Source: Armatimonadota bacterium
Lineage (GTDB): Bacteria; Armatimonadota; Armatimonadia; Armatimonadales; Armatimonadaceae
Length of the DNA stretch: 10,419 bases
NCBI GenBank assembly: GCA_014381035.1
Contig: JACMIS010000015.1
Location: forward strand, 1-10,419
Reading direction: 5' to 3'
Positions within the stretch are counted from its first letter, which is position 1; every line of letters begins with the position of its first letter. The notes beneath the pieces are model-generated. The model worked only from the letters and a program-made list of their open reading frames with translations. It was not told the DNA's origin and did not search any database. Of this stretch, positions 1 through 7,153 are shown in pieces. The position numbers and the translations under genes are program-made.

Positions 1-2
1 AT

Positions 3-2087
3 ACACCCGCTTCGGTTCGACTCAGCGATGTCCTGGAAGTGGCATTGAATATGCCGCCTACCGCTGGAAAAGGCGACGGACTGTCGCGTATCGCCACCGC
101 GTTTAATCGGCGTGATGGGCGCATGTTATTGGTCATGGATAACGCCGAAACACTTCTGTGTGGTGATGAAACCGGCGTTGCCACGCAAATCGCCCGCCTT
201 CTTGAAATCGCTCCGGGCACCGCCTGTCTCGTGACATCACGGGTTCCGCTCGGTATCGCGGGCGAGAGAGAAATGGCTCTCGCGCCGCTTCCGGTGGGAA
301 CGAGCCAGGATCTGTCGCCAGCGGTATCGCTTCTGGTCGACCGTGTGCAGGCGATCAGACGGGACTTTGCGTTGACACCCCGAAACCGCGACAGTGTCTA
401 CGCCCTGTGCGACCGTCTGGGCGGGATTCCGCTCGCTCTGGAACTTGCCGCCGCCCGCTTGCGCATCCTGTCGCCGCAAGCGTTGCTGTCCGAAATCGCC
501 CTCACGCCGGACCTGTGGGAAAACCTGGGGGGGGAGCAACGCGGGCGACCGGAGCGGCATCGGCGGCTACGCCTCGCTTTGGAGAGCAGTTTTTCGGCAC
601 TGTCGCCGCTGGCACGGGAGGCGGTCGCCGCTCTGACCGTGTTTCAGAATGGCTGGACGACGAGCGCGGCAACGGCACTGCTCGGGGCGAACGCGAGTGC
701 CGGTTTCTCGCTTCGCGAGATCGCCTCTCTCGGCTGGAGTGTCCCGAGTGGCGAGGAGCGGTGGACCTTGCCGGTGCCGCTCAAAGAGTTTGCGTCCGAG
801 CAACTTACGACAGAAGCACGGCTCGTGCTTCTGTCGCGCCACGCCGCGCACTTCGCCGCTTTCGCGCAGGAGGCATTCGACCACCGCCACACGGCGGCAC
901 AGATCGGTTGGCTGGACAATCTTTCTGCCGACCGCGAGAATATGCGACTCGCCCTTGCGACGCTCACGCAGGAGGCACCGGGCGACGCCCTGCGCCTCGC
1001 CGCGAATCTCGCCTGGTTCTGGCGGCGGCGCGGCGGTGATTGGGAGGCGGCGGTGAATCAGTTGCGTGATCTTCTGGAAAGTCCGGAAACCGAACATGTC
1101 ACCCCGGAGACGCGGACCGAGGCGTTGATCGGGATGGGAGATCTATGCTGGAGCCTCGGGCGACCGGATGCGGCAGAGAACGTGTTTCGCGAAGCGCGGC
1201 TTATCGCCGCGTCCAAGTCGGTCCCCGGCGAAATCCGGATGCGTACCGAGGAACGATCAGGGCGTTTTTTGATTGACAACGGTCGCTGGCGGGACGGTGA
1301 ACCCCTACTTCTCGCGGCACACCGCTGGTACGCCCAAACCGGCAATCGACGTGCGGCGGGCAAGTGCCTCGCGGGTATCGCGCTCGCCGCGCATTACGCG
1401 CAAAATTACTCGCTCGCACGCAAGCTCGTGCGCGAAGCCTTGCGGGAAGTAACGATTGCCGGGGATTTGTTGGAACAGACCGCACTGATCCATCAAAGCG
1501 GTTGGTGCGGCGCACCGGAGGAAAGCAATACGGAGCGGAGCAGCCGGTGTGAAAGACTTCTCGCCCTCGCACATGAGACCGGCGATACTCTCACACGGGC
1601 GACCGCACTTCTCGAACTGGGCGAGGCGCATCGTCTTTCCGGTGATTTGGAAGCGTCACTCGCACGTCTGCGGGAAGGGCGCGTTATCGCACGTTCCATC
1701 GGGGCACTATCGGAAGAATCATTACTTTCCAACCAGGAAGGCGTCACATTGCGCTTGCTCCACCGACTGACAGAATCCGAATCCGCCCATCGGGACGCGA
1801 TCACGCTCGCGTTGCAAATCAGTCAGAATGCGTTTAGTCCGCGTGTCCGGATTGTGCTGGCGGATTTCGCGATGTTGCTACGGGCGCAAAAACAGGAAAT
1901 CGCCGCGACGCGGATTCATGGCGCGATCGCGGCGTGGGGCGAGCGAAGCGGCTTACCGATTGCCCCTTTTGCGCAGTCGTTATATGGTAATGAGCAGACC
2001 GAATTACGACGGGTGTTGGGCGCGACTACGTTCGGTGCCGCATGGGATTTGGGAGCCCGTGCTCCAAGTGTCGCGGAGCTGCTGTAA
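3..2087 (+). CDS. COG3903-type NB-ARC/AAA ATPase with TPR repeats (5' end missing)
   Basis: Probable signal-transduction ATPase or transcriptional regulator of the AfsR/COG3903 STAND class. The frame is open to the left edge, so the GTG at 39 is very likely internal; the Walker A loop and any N-terminal HTH, kinase or cyclase domain would lie upstream. Counting from codon 39, a Walker B strand is at about 28-35 (LLVMDN), a sensor-like TSR motif at 66-68, and the GxPLAL motif at 129-134 (GGIPLALELAAARL). A winged-helix-like segment follows at about 175-215, with its conserved start PERHRRLRLALE. From about 290 to 610 there are Ala/Leu-rich helical pairs typical of TPRs. The C-terminus (IHGAIAAWGERSGLPI, then FGAAWDLGA) matches the usual end of COG3903 proteins, so the 3' end looks intact. 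A run of eight G (527-534) lies in frame. Known for the family: ATP-dependent oligomerisation switches. The ligand and target are unknown. Confidence 0.85.
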   Translation, partial: TPASVRLSDVLEVALNMPPTAGKGDGLSRIATAFNRRDGRMLLVMDNAETLLCGDETGVATQIARLLEIAPGTACLVTSRVPLGIAGEREMALAPLPVGTSQDLSPAVSLLVDRVQAIRRDFALTPRNRDSVYALCDRLGGIPLALELAAARLRILSPQALLSEIALTPDLWENLGGEQRGRPERHRRLRLALESSFSALSPLAREAVAALTVFQNGWTTSAATALLGANASAGFSLREIASLGWSVPSGEERWTLPVPLKEFASEQLTTEARLVLLSRHAAHFAAFAQEAFDHRHTAAQIGWLDNLSADRENMRLALATLTQEAPGDALRLAANLAWFWRRRGGDWEAAVNQLRDLLESPETEHVTPETRTEALIGMGDLCWSLGRPDAAENVFREARLIAASKSVPGEIRMRTEERSGRFLIDNGRWRDGEPLLLAAHRWYAQTGNRRAAGKCLAGIALAAHYAQNYSLARKLVREALREVTIAGDLLEQTALIHQSGWCGAPEESNTERSSRCERLLALAHETGDTLTRATALLELGEAHRLSGDLEASLARLREGRVIARSIGALSEESLLSNQEGVTLRLLHRLTESESAHRDAITLALQISQNAFSPRVRIVLADFAMLLRAQKQEIAATRIHGAIAAWGERSGLPIAPFAQSLYGNEQTELRRVLGATTFGAAWDLGARAPSVAELL

Positions 2088-2118
2088 GGGAAAGACCGGT
2101 TTATCGCACGGCGTTGGG

Positions 2119-2124
2119 TACAAT
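2119..2124 (+). promoter_or_regulatory. -10 box of the sod promoter
   Basis: TACAAT lies 36 bases before the chosen sod ATG, in the 73-base gap after the regulator gene. The preceding GGG gives GGGTACAAT, nearly the same as GGGTACACT in front of the sugar transferase gene. No good -35 box is visible at 16-18 bases upstream. The predicted start of transcription is near 2131, which would leave about 30 bases of leader before the ATG at 2161. This is inferred from sequence only. Confidence 0.45.
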
Positions 2125-2145
2125 AACATGTAATCTAAACGTATG

Positions 2146-2149
2146 GAGC
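2146..2149 (+). promoter_or_regulatory. Ribosome binding site (GGAG) deciding the sod start
   Basis: GGAG lies 11 bases before the ATG at 2161. The earlier in-frame ATG at 2143 has no purine-rich site in front of it. This favours 2161, although the spacing is a little long. Confidence 0.45.
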
Positions 2150-2160
2150 AGAAAATACCC

Positions 2161-2901
2161 ATGACCTCGTCTTTAAACCGCCGCGCCGTGCTTCGTGCCG
2201 CGCTCTTTTCTTTGCCCGCGACCGCACTACTTTCGCGCATGGCGCACGCCCAGAATAAAAACATGCCCGACACAGGCAGTGGTCCGTATACCCTGCCGCC
2301 ACTTCCGTACAAGTTCAACGCGCTCGAACCGTTTATTGACAAAAAAACGATGGAGACGCACCATGACAAGCACCATGCGACCTATGTGAAGAATTTAAAC
2401 GATGCCGTCGCGAAAGCCCCCGAATTGGCGACGAAATCGCCGGAAGCGTTGATTATGGCTCTCGATCAAGTGCCCGAAGCGGTTCGCACCGCCGTCCGCA
2501 ACAACGCGGGCGGGCATGTCAACCATTCGATGTTCTGGAATCTGATGAAGCCGAAAGGCGGCGGCACGCCGACGGGTCCCTTAGCGGAAGCGATCAAGTC
2601 TACGTTCGGGTCCGTGGAAAACCTGCAAACCGCTTTCAACGATGCCGGGGCGAAACGGTTTGGCTCGGGTTGGGTCTGGCTGGCACGGGGCAAGGATGGC
2701 AAACTACAGATCCTTTCGACCCCGAATCAAGACAACCCGATGATGGCGGAATACGGCGGTCTGTACCCGGTGATGGGCAACGATGTTTGGGAACACGCCT
2801 ATTACCTGAAGTACCAGAACCGCCGCCCCGACTACCTGAAAGCCTGGTGGAACACCGTGAATTGGGACGCCGTCGGGTCCCGCTTCGCGGGGAATAATTA
2901 G
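2161..2901 (+). CDS. Exported Fe/Mn-family superoxide dismutase, Mn type, with Tat signal
   Basis: Converts superoxide to oxygen and hydrogen peroxide, probably outside the cytoplasm. From the ATG at 2161 it has 246 residues. Residues 1-30 form a twin-arginine signal (NRRAVLR, then a hydrophobic stretch, ending MAHA before QNK), absent from cytoplasmic SODs. The mature part starts [10 protein letters not shown] and aligns end to end with E. coli MnSOD. Metal ligands are H67 (in METHHDKHH), H122 (HVNHSMFW), D208 and H212 ([10 protein letters not shown]). Y75 is the active-site gateway tyrosine. The NQDNP motif with Q190, together with a Gly-rich GGH segment, is the Mn-type arrangement; Fe or cambialistic use cannot be excluded. 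An earlier ATG at 2143 would add six residues without changing the Tat motif. It converges on the HAF-repeat gene, 82 bases away. Confidence 0.93.
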   Translation: MTSSLNRRAVLRAALFSLPATALLSRMAHAQNKNMPDTGSGPYTLPPLPYKFNALEPFIDKKTMETHHDKHHATYVKNLNDAVAKAPELATKSPEALIMALDQVPEAVRTAVRNNAGGHVNHSMFWNLMKPKGGGTPTGPLAEAIKSTFGSVENLQTAFNDAGAKRFGSGWVWLARGKDGKLQILSTPNQDNPMMAEYGGLYPVMGNDVWEHAYYLKYQNRRPDYLKAWWNTVNWDAVGSRFAGNN

Positions 2902-2902
2902 G

Positions 2903-2982
2903 TGATTGGGTTGTTATGTTACTGGATGATCTTCCTCTCGAATAAAACGACGATTTCAACCAACCCCCTAACAGCCCAATTA
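2903..2982. repeat. Imperfect 14-bp inverted repeat between convergent genes
   Basis: The left arm 2903-2916 (TGATTGGGTTGTTA) and right arm 2969-2982 (TAACAGCCCAATTA) flank a 52-base loop. In plus-strand RNA all 14 positions pair, 12 as Watson-Crick pairs and two as G-U. In minus-strand RNA the same two positions become A-C mismatches. It begins just after the sod stop codon and ends just before the stop codon of the reverse-strand gene. It may be a long-loop 3' structure or terminator for sod mRNA, or the ends of a tiny mobile-element remnant. There is no T-run, so a classical terminator is unlikely. Confidence 0.5.
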
Positions 2983-2983
2983 T

Positions 2984-4321
2984 CTAACGCACTGGTGTCA
3001 GCAGAATCGGGACGGCGATATTTTCCCGGCTGTTATGCACCCCGTAGGCGAGAATCTGACGATTGTTGTTGATGTCTATCGCGCCGAGGATCTTCCAGCC
3101 CGAGTTTTGCGCGGCATGGGTGAGGTCGTACATTTTGCCCTCCCGATACAGGATGGGCGCGATTGTTTGCGATTGCTGGTCGGTATCGGAAAATCCGATG
3201 ATATCGCCGGAGTCGTTGATGCGGACACGTGCCCGCTGGTAGCCGCGCATTTGTGCGATCAACTGCAGTTTGCCGTCACGCAGAAGATAGTAGGCGGTGC
3301 GTCCTAATCGCCGGAATCCGTTTGACGAATCAATCGGCACCGAAACGACCGTGTCTCCTTTATCGTTGACGGACTCCGCAGATCCGCGCCAGTAGGATTG
3401 CGCTTGTTGCATGATCGCCTTGTTCGTCGGCAGAAGCGGCACCACGGATGATTTGCCAGGAAGGGCGACATTGCGCCACATCACCGCGCCGCTGGCATAA
3501 GCACCAACAAACCCGACGGCGGTTTCGTTGTTGTTCAAGTCGAATGCGATGCCATCCCCGATAGAACCTATAGTCCCATCGGCACGGCGAAACCAACTGT
3601 TGCTACCGACAAGAGCGATTATCGTTCCGCGGTTATTCAGGGACAGCAGGCTTTCGGAAACGCCGCGCATCTTCGCGGAATCCTGGGTGTCGGGTTGGTC
3701 ATACTCGGGGTTTAACGTGCCGAAATCCTTGTATGCCGCATCACGTCGGTACAGGAGCACCCGATTGAACGACGGCTTGCCGCGCCGGTATTGGATGCTC
3801 ACCGCGCCAACGTCGCCGCGGTCGTTGATGTCGCCTGCGACCACGCGGTGTGCACCGGGGGGAATCGGTAATCGGTGTAATTTGCCATTTTGCCAGCGGG
3901 CCGCATACGTGCGCGGAGCCGCGCGTTTCGTACCCGGTGAAATGGAATCATCCTGGAGCGGCACCACCGTTCCAACGACCTCACTACTTTGTGAAAGCGC
4001 GGCGACATCGAACTGCTCACCGGTGCGTAGGGATGCCGCGATATTAGTGACACGAAACGGCGGGAGAGCTTCGCTTGCCACCGGAAAACTGCGAAGGCTA
4101 GCCTCCGATTCGGTGCCGCCGTTGTTTTCCTGAAAATTGCGACGCAACAGGTTTTGCGCACCTCCTCCGCCTGGGGTCATACCTGCCATGTAGAAAGGCA
4201 CGGTGCGGGCAGAAGGGAACGTTACCGAGGCAACGCTTGCGCCGATCAAAAGCAGTCCGATTCCGCCGGCTATTCGGTGCGGCGAAACGGCAATAATCAG
4301 GGGATGAATAGCCACGGACAT
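2984..4321 (-). CDS. Exported HAF-repeat protein (seven repeat units)
   Basis: Function unknown; the sequence supports an exported repeat protein. A hydrophobic stretch at about 17-35 (IAGGIGLLLIGASVASV) after a short basic segment acts as signal peptide or membrane anchor. A low-complexity Gly/Ser/Asn-rich linker follows to about residue 90. From 105 there are seven units of the HAF type (consensus DINdrGdivGxs, then a variable part and xxlwrxGklxdLg): near 105, 164, 227, 261, 318, 368 and 416. Clear examples are DINDRGDVGAVS, RINDSGDIIGFSDT with ILYREGKMYDL, and DINNNRQILAYGV. Such repeats are known from predicted extracellular proteins and may fold as a beta-propeller. The ATG at 4321 directly abuts a TATAAT box. 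A GTG at codon 3 (4315) lies six bases after that box and may be the true, leaderless start. It converges with sod and diverges from the polysaccharide genes. Confidence 0.8.
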   Translation of the reverse strand: MSVAIHPLIIAVSPHRIAGGIGLLLIGASVASVTFPSARTVPFYMAGMTPGGGGAQNLLRRNFQENNGGTESEASLRSFPVASEALPPFRVTNIAASLRTGEQFDVAALSQSSEVVGTVVPLQDDSISPGTKRAAPRTYAARWQNGKLHRLPIPPGAHRVVAGDINDRGDVGAVSIQYRRGKPSFNRVLLYRRDAAYKDFGTLNPEYDQPDTQDSAKMRGVSESLLSLNNRGTIIALVGSNSWFRRADGTIGSIGDGIAFDLNNNETAVGFVGAYASGAVMWRNVALPGKSSVVPLLPTNKAIMQQAQSYWRGSAESVNDKGDTVVSVPIDSSNGFRRLGRTAYYLLRDGKLQLIAQMRGYQRARVRINDSGDIIGFSDTDQQSQTIAPILYREGKMYDLTHAAQNSGWKILGAIDINNNRQILAYGVHNSRENIAVPILLTPVR

Positions 4322-4327
4322 ATTATA
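4322..4327 (-). promoter_or_regulatory. TATAAT -10 box of the HAF-repeat gene
   Basis: On the reverse strand a perfect TATAAT sits directly before the ATG at 4321 and six bases before an in-frame GTG at 4315. Transcription from it would begin about at the GTG, giving a leaderless mRNA. No convincing -35 box is seen 17 bases upstream. The assignment is inference. Confidence 0.45.
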
Positions 4328-4361
4328 ACCGGTTTTTCGATAGGGGGCGCAGAATGTAGAA

Positions 4362-4390
4362 TTGATTTCTTAACCCGTTTTGGGTACACT
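4362..4390 (+). promoter_or_regulatory. Sigma70-type promoter of the polysaccharide cluster
   Basis: TTGATT (4362-4367) and TACACT (4385-4390) are separated by exactly 17 bases, the best -35/-10 pair in the window. It lies in the AT-richer gap between the divergent HAF-repeat and sugar transferase genes. Predicted transcription start is near 4397. That gives a leader of about 107 bases if translation begins at 4504, or about 14 bases if it begins at the TTG at 4411. The leader holds the perfect palindrome AACCGCGGTT (4464-4473) and a T-rich stretch after 4485. Confidence 0.55.
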
Positions 4391-4503
4391 CTGTTGCATC
4401 TGTTTTATATTTGAAGGGAAAAGCAGGTAACTTACTCCTATTTTCTGGTGTCTACGAAACTGTAACCGCGGTTTTGAAATTGCCGTTTCTTTTATTTGCC
4501 CGC

Positions 4504-5133
4504 ATGAATTTAGCGAATCTTTCTTATCCTGCGCCGAAAAGCATATCCGAATCAAAAGCCGGGTACGGAGCGACAAAACGTATATTCGATTTCGTTGCCG
4601 CACTCGTTCTCCTTATTTTTTCGCTACCGCTGATGGCGATAATCATGCTATTCGTGTCTTTGGATTCACCGGGCGGGGCTTTTTTCATTCAGGAGCGAGT
4701 CGGCAAGAAGGGGGTTTGCTTTCGGCTGTTCAAATTTCGCAGTATGCGCCGAGGAACACCGGATATTTCCACCGCAGAAATGCAAAAACAGACCGTCAGC
4801 CCGGTCACGAAAACCGGAGCCTTTTTGCGCCGCACCAGCCTCGATGAACTCCCGCAATTAATCAACGTCCTCAAGGGAGAGATGAGCCTGGTCGGTCCCC
4901 GTCCCGCCCTCCAAACACAAACGCACTTGAACCGATTACGCGCCAGCGGTGGTGTGGACGTTTTGCTGCCCGGAATCACGGGCTGGGCTCAGATCAATGG
5001 TCGCGATGAGTTATCCGATGAACTCAAAGTCGCGCACGACATTTACTACAAGCATCATCGCTCATTGAAACTGGATTTGCACATTCTTGTTCGCACCATC
5101 ACGCCGGTTTTGACCGGAAGGGGCAACCGATAG
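4504..5133 (+). CDS. Monotopic phosphoglycosyl transferase (undecaprenyl-phosphate sugar phosphotransferase)
   Basis: Transfers a sugar-1-phosphate from a UDP-sugar to undecaprenyl phosphate, the first membrane step of exopolysaccharide or glycan assembly, at the inner face of the cytoplasmic membrane. From the ATG at 4504 it has 209 residues, typical for the single-domain PglC/WcaJ-C-terminal class. It shows a basic segment YGATKRIFDF leading into one hydrophobic re-entrant helix (about 28-50), then FFIQERVGKKG, FKFRSMR, the catalytic Asp-Glu pair D114-E115 (RRTSLDELPQL), the substrate loop SLVGPRPALQTQ, and PGITGWAQINGRDELS. The frame extends upstream to a TTG at 4411, adding 31 residues with no family match, so I prefer 4504. 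Neither start has a clear ribosome binding site. The dehydratase gene follows 40 bases downstream. The sugar specificity cannot be read from the sequence. Confidence 0.88.
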   Translation: MNLANLSYPAPKSISESKAGYGATKRIFDFVAALVLLIFSLPLMAIIMLFVSLDSPGGAFFIQERVGKKGVCFRLFKFRSMRRGTPDISTAEMQKQTVSPVTKTGAFLRRTSLDELPQLINVLKGEMSLVGPRPALQTQTHLNRLRASGGVDVLLPGITGWAQINGRDELSDELKVAHDIYYKHHRSLKLDLHILVRTITPVLTGRGNR

Positions 5134-5163
5134 AGCGAGCGGCGTAGTGCACCCGCCTCGCCG

Positions 5164-5169
5164 AAGGAG
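5164..5169 (+). promoter_or_regulatory. Ribosome binding site AAGGAG for the dehydratase gene
   Basis: AAGGAG lies four bases before the ATG at 5174. It supports that start over the GTG at 5147, which would add nine residues (MHPPRRRRT) and place the site inside the coding region. Confidence 0.7.
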
Positions 5170-5173
5170 AACC

Positions 5174-7153
5174 ATGTCGCGTTGGGGGAACATCAGCCGA
5201 CGTATCGTGGCACAGGTGGCGATTGATGCCTGCCTGATGACCGCCGCGACCGCGTTCGCGTATATTTTGAAGTATGACTTGCCCGACCAGGCATCGTTGC
5301 TGAATCGTCAGGCGATTTTCTGGACACTGCCAGTCCTGGTTGGTCTTCGTCTTGGTGCGATCAGTCTTTTCCACCTGTACCGCATTCACTGGCGATACAT
5401 GTCTCTGCCCGATCTGCGCCTTTTGCTTTCCGCAATCACCGCTTCCTCGGTCGCGTTCTATGTGTTTCTTTGTGTCGTCGGTCTCGGCGCGCAAAGCGAT
5501 TACTCCTGGGGGATGCAGGTCATGGACTGGGGCATCAACATGCTTCTCCTTTCCGGGGTCCGCATCGGCTATCGGGAACTCTCCGATCTGGGACGCAATC
5601 TGGGTTTCGGACGCGAGGGCGGTTCAGATACCGCCACTATCACCGACACTGCCCGTCAGCGCACGCTGATCGTCGGCGCGGGCGATTCCGGAGAAACGCT
5701 CGCCCGCGACCTGAAACGGCGTCCGCACGACGGCTTGTTGCCTATCGGGTTTGTGGACGACGACCCGTTCAAACGAAAGATCCGTATTCATGGGCTGCCG
5801 GTGCTGGGAAATTGCGCCGAGATCCCGGAGATCTGCCAGCGTCTTTCCGTGGATGTTATTCTGATCGCGATCCCGAACGCTTCCGGTAAAACGATACGGG
5901 ATATTCTGGCGCACTGCGAACAGACCACGGCACGGCTCTGTATCGTGCCGTCGGTGGGCGAAATGGTGCGTAGCGGAGGCGGTCTGCGTCGCCCGCCGGT
6001 GCGCGACGTCAACATCGAGGATCTGCTCCGCCGCGCCCCAGTGCGCACCGATATGGAAAAGATCGCCGGGTATGTGTCCGGTCAGCGCGTGCTCGTGACC
6101 GGCGCGGGCGGTTCCATCGGTTCCGAGCTGTGCCGCCAGATCGCCGCGCTCAACCCGGCGCGACTGATTCTCCTCGGACAGGGCGAGAACAGCGTGTTCG
6201 AGATCGAGCAGGAGATGATCCGCGAGTTCGGCTACGCGACAACAGCAGTTATCGGTTCGGTGCGCGACCGGGGACGTATCGAGGAGATATTTCTGCAGGA
6301 GCGACCGACCGTCGTTTTCCATGCCGCCGCGCATAAGCATGTGCCGCTGATGGAAGCGAACCCGCAGGAAGCGGTGAAAAACAATATCTTGGGGACGCGG
6401 AACGTTGCCGAAGTCGCCGCCGAATGCGGCGTCAAAAAATTTATTCTGGTTTCGACGGACAAGGCGGTCAACCCCTCGTCGGTGATGGGCGCGACGAAGC
6501 GGATCTGCGAAATGATCATCCAAACGCTCGCCCGCACCACGCGCACCGAATATGCCGCCGTCCGGTTCGGGAACGTGCTGGGGTCTCGTGGTTCGGTCAT
6601 CCCGACGATGCGAAAACAGATACTGCGCGGCGGTCCGGTAACGGTGACGCACCCCGAGATGACCCGGTATTTCATGACGATTCCCGAAGCAGTGCAGTTG
6701 ATTCTGCAAGCCGGGGCGATGGGAACCGGCGGTGAAATCTTTATTCTGGATATGGGTGATCCGGTGCGAATTCTTGACCTCGCCCGCGACTTGATCCGTT
6801 TATCCGGTTTCCGCCCCGACGCCGACATCAAGATCGAATACACCGGGACGCGTCCCGGCGAGAAATTGCACGAGGAGCTGCTGTACACCGACGAGGAGAA
6901 ACGGGCTACCGAGCACGCCAAGATTTTCGTCTCCGATGCGAACGGTATTGACCCGTCCGCACTGCGGCGCGAGGTAGACCGATTGATCCGAATCGCCATC
7001 GAGGGCGAGCGACCGGAAGTACTTCGCTCCGAAGTGCTCCGGGTCGCCCATGGACAGTTCACCGCCGACGGGATGCAGGACAGCCGACCGACGCCGAAGG
7101 CGGTCGCCCCTCCTGCGTTGCCAGCATCTGTGTTTGAGGGAGTACCGAGTTAG
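5174..7153 (+). CDS. Membrane-bound UDP-sugar 4,6-dehydratase/epimerase (CapD/WbpM/PglF type)
   Basis: Probably converts UDP-GlcNAc or a related UDP-sugar to a 4-keto-6-deoxy sugar with NAD(P), supplying surface-glycan synthesis. It has 659 residues, the usual length of the two-domain family. Four hydrophobic helices lie in about the first 135 residues. A CoA-binding-like Rossmann domain follows (RTLIVGAGDSGETLA near 163-177, then IGFVDDDP). The SDR domain has the cofactor loop GAGGSIGSE at 310-318, FHAAAHKHVPLME, STDKAVNPSSVMGATKR with M438 and K442, and RPGEKLHEELL. The usual SDR YxxxK is MxxxK here, as described for WbpM-type 4,6-dehydratases. The C-terminal ~30 residues are a Pro/Ala-rich tail. 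A strong AAGGAG decides the ATG. Its stop codon overlaps the start of the Wzi-like gene by one base, implying coupled translation. Whether a C5-epimerase activity is also present cannot be told. Confidence 0.92.
   Translation: MSRWGNISRRIVAQVAIDACLMTAATAFAYILKYDLPDQASLLNRQAIFWTLPVLVGLRLGAISLFHLYRIHWRYMSLPDLRLLLSAITASSVAFYVFLCVVGLGAQSDYSWGMQVMDWGINMLLLSGVRIGYRELSDLGRNLGFGREGGSDTATITDTARQRTLIVGAGDSGETLARDLKRRPHDGLLPIGFVDDDPFKRKIRIHGLPVLGNCAEIPEICQRLSVDVILIAIPNASGKTIRDILAHCEQTTARLCIVPSVGEMVRSGGGLRRPPVRDVNIEDLLRRAPVRTDMEKIAGYVSGQRVLVTGAGGSIGSELCRQIAALNPARLILLGQGENSVFEIEQEMIREFGYATTAVIGSVRDRGRIEEIFLQERPTVVFHAAAHKHVPLMEANPQEAVKNNILGTRNVAEVAAECGVKKFILVSTDKAVNPSSVMGATKRICEMIIQTLARTTRTEYAAVRFGNVLGSRGSVIPTMRKQILRGGPVTVTHPEMTRYFMTIPEAVQLILQAGAMGTGGEIFILDMGDPVRILDLARDLIRLSGFRPDADIKIEYTGTRPGEKLHEELLYTDEEKRATEHAKIFVSDANGIDPSALRREVDRLIRIAIEGERPEVLRSEVLRVAHGQFTADGMQDSRPTPKAVAPPALPASVFEGVPS
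7136..7142 (+). promoter_or_regulatory. Ribosome binding site GAGGGAG for the Wzi-like gene
   Basis: GAGGGAG lies ten bases before the GTG at 7153, inside the last codons of the dehydratase gene. It supports the GTG start within the TAGTG overlap, even though the following codons are made of tandem repeat. Confidence 0.55.

Noticed and set aside
407..1039. 210-codon open frame overlapping the NTPase/TPR gene
   Set aside because: Arg/Ala-rich low-complexity translation in a shifted frame of a GC-rich gene with clear motifs; typical shadow frame.
2128..2133. Minimal upstream ORF ATGTAA before sod
   Set aside because: It lies only three bases after the -10 box, so it is probably upstream of the transcript start.
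4411..4503. 31-residue extension of the phosphoglycosyl transferase from a TTG
   Set aside because: No family match, rare start codon and no ribosome binding site; not fully excluded.
4370..4603. 77-codon reverse-strand frame across the divergent promoter region
   Set aside because: Overlaps the best promoter and the start of the transferase gene, with no recognisable domain.
5624..6709. 361-codon reverse-strand open frame under the dehydratase gene
   Set aside because: The plus-strand frame has complete dehydratase motifs; the reverse frame is His/Arg-rich with no recognisable domain.
6232..7062. 276-codon reverse-strand open frame under the dehydratase gene
   Set aside because: Lies opposite conserved SDR motifs and reads as a Ser/Arg-rich shadow.
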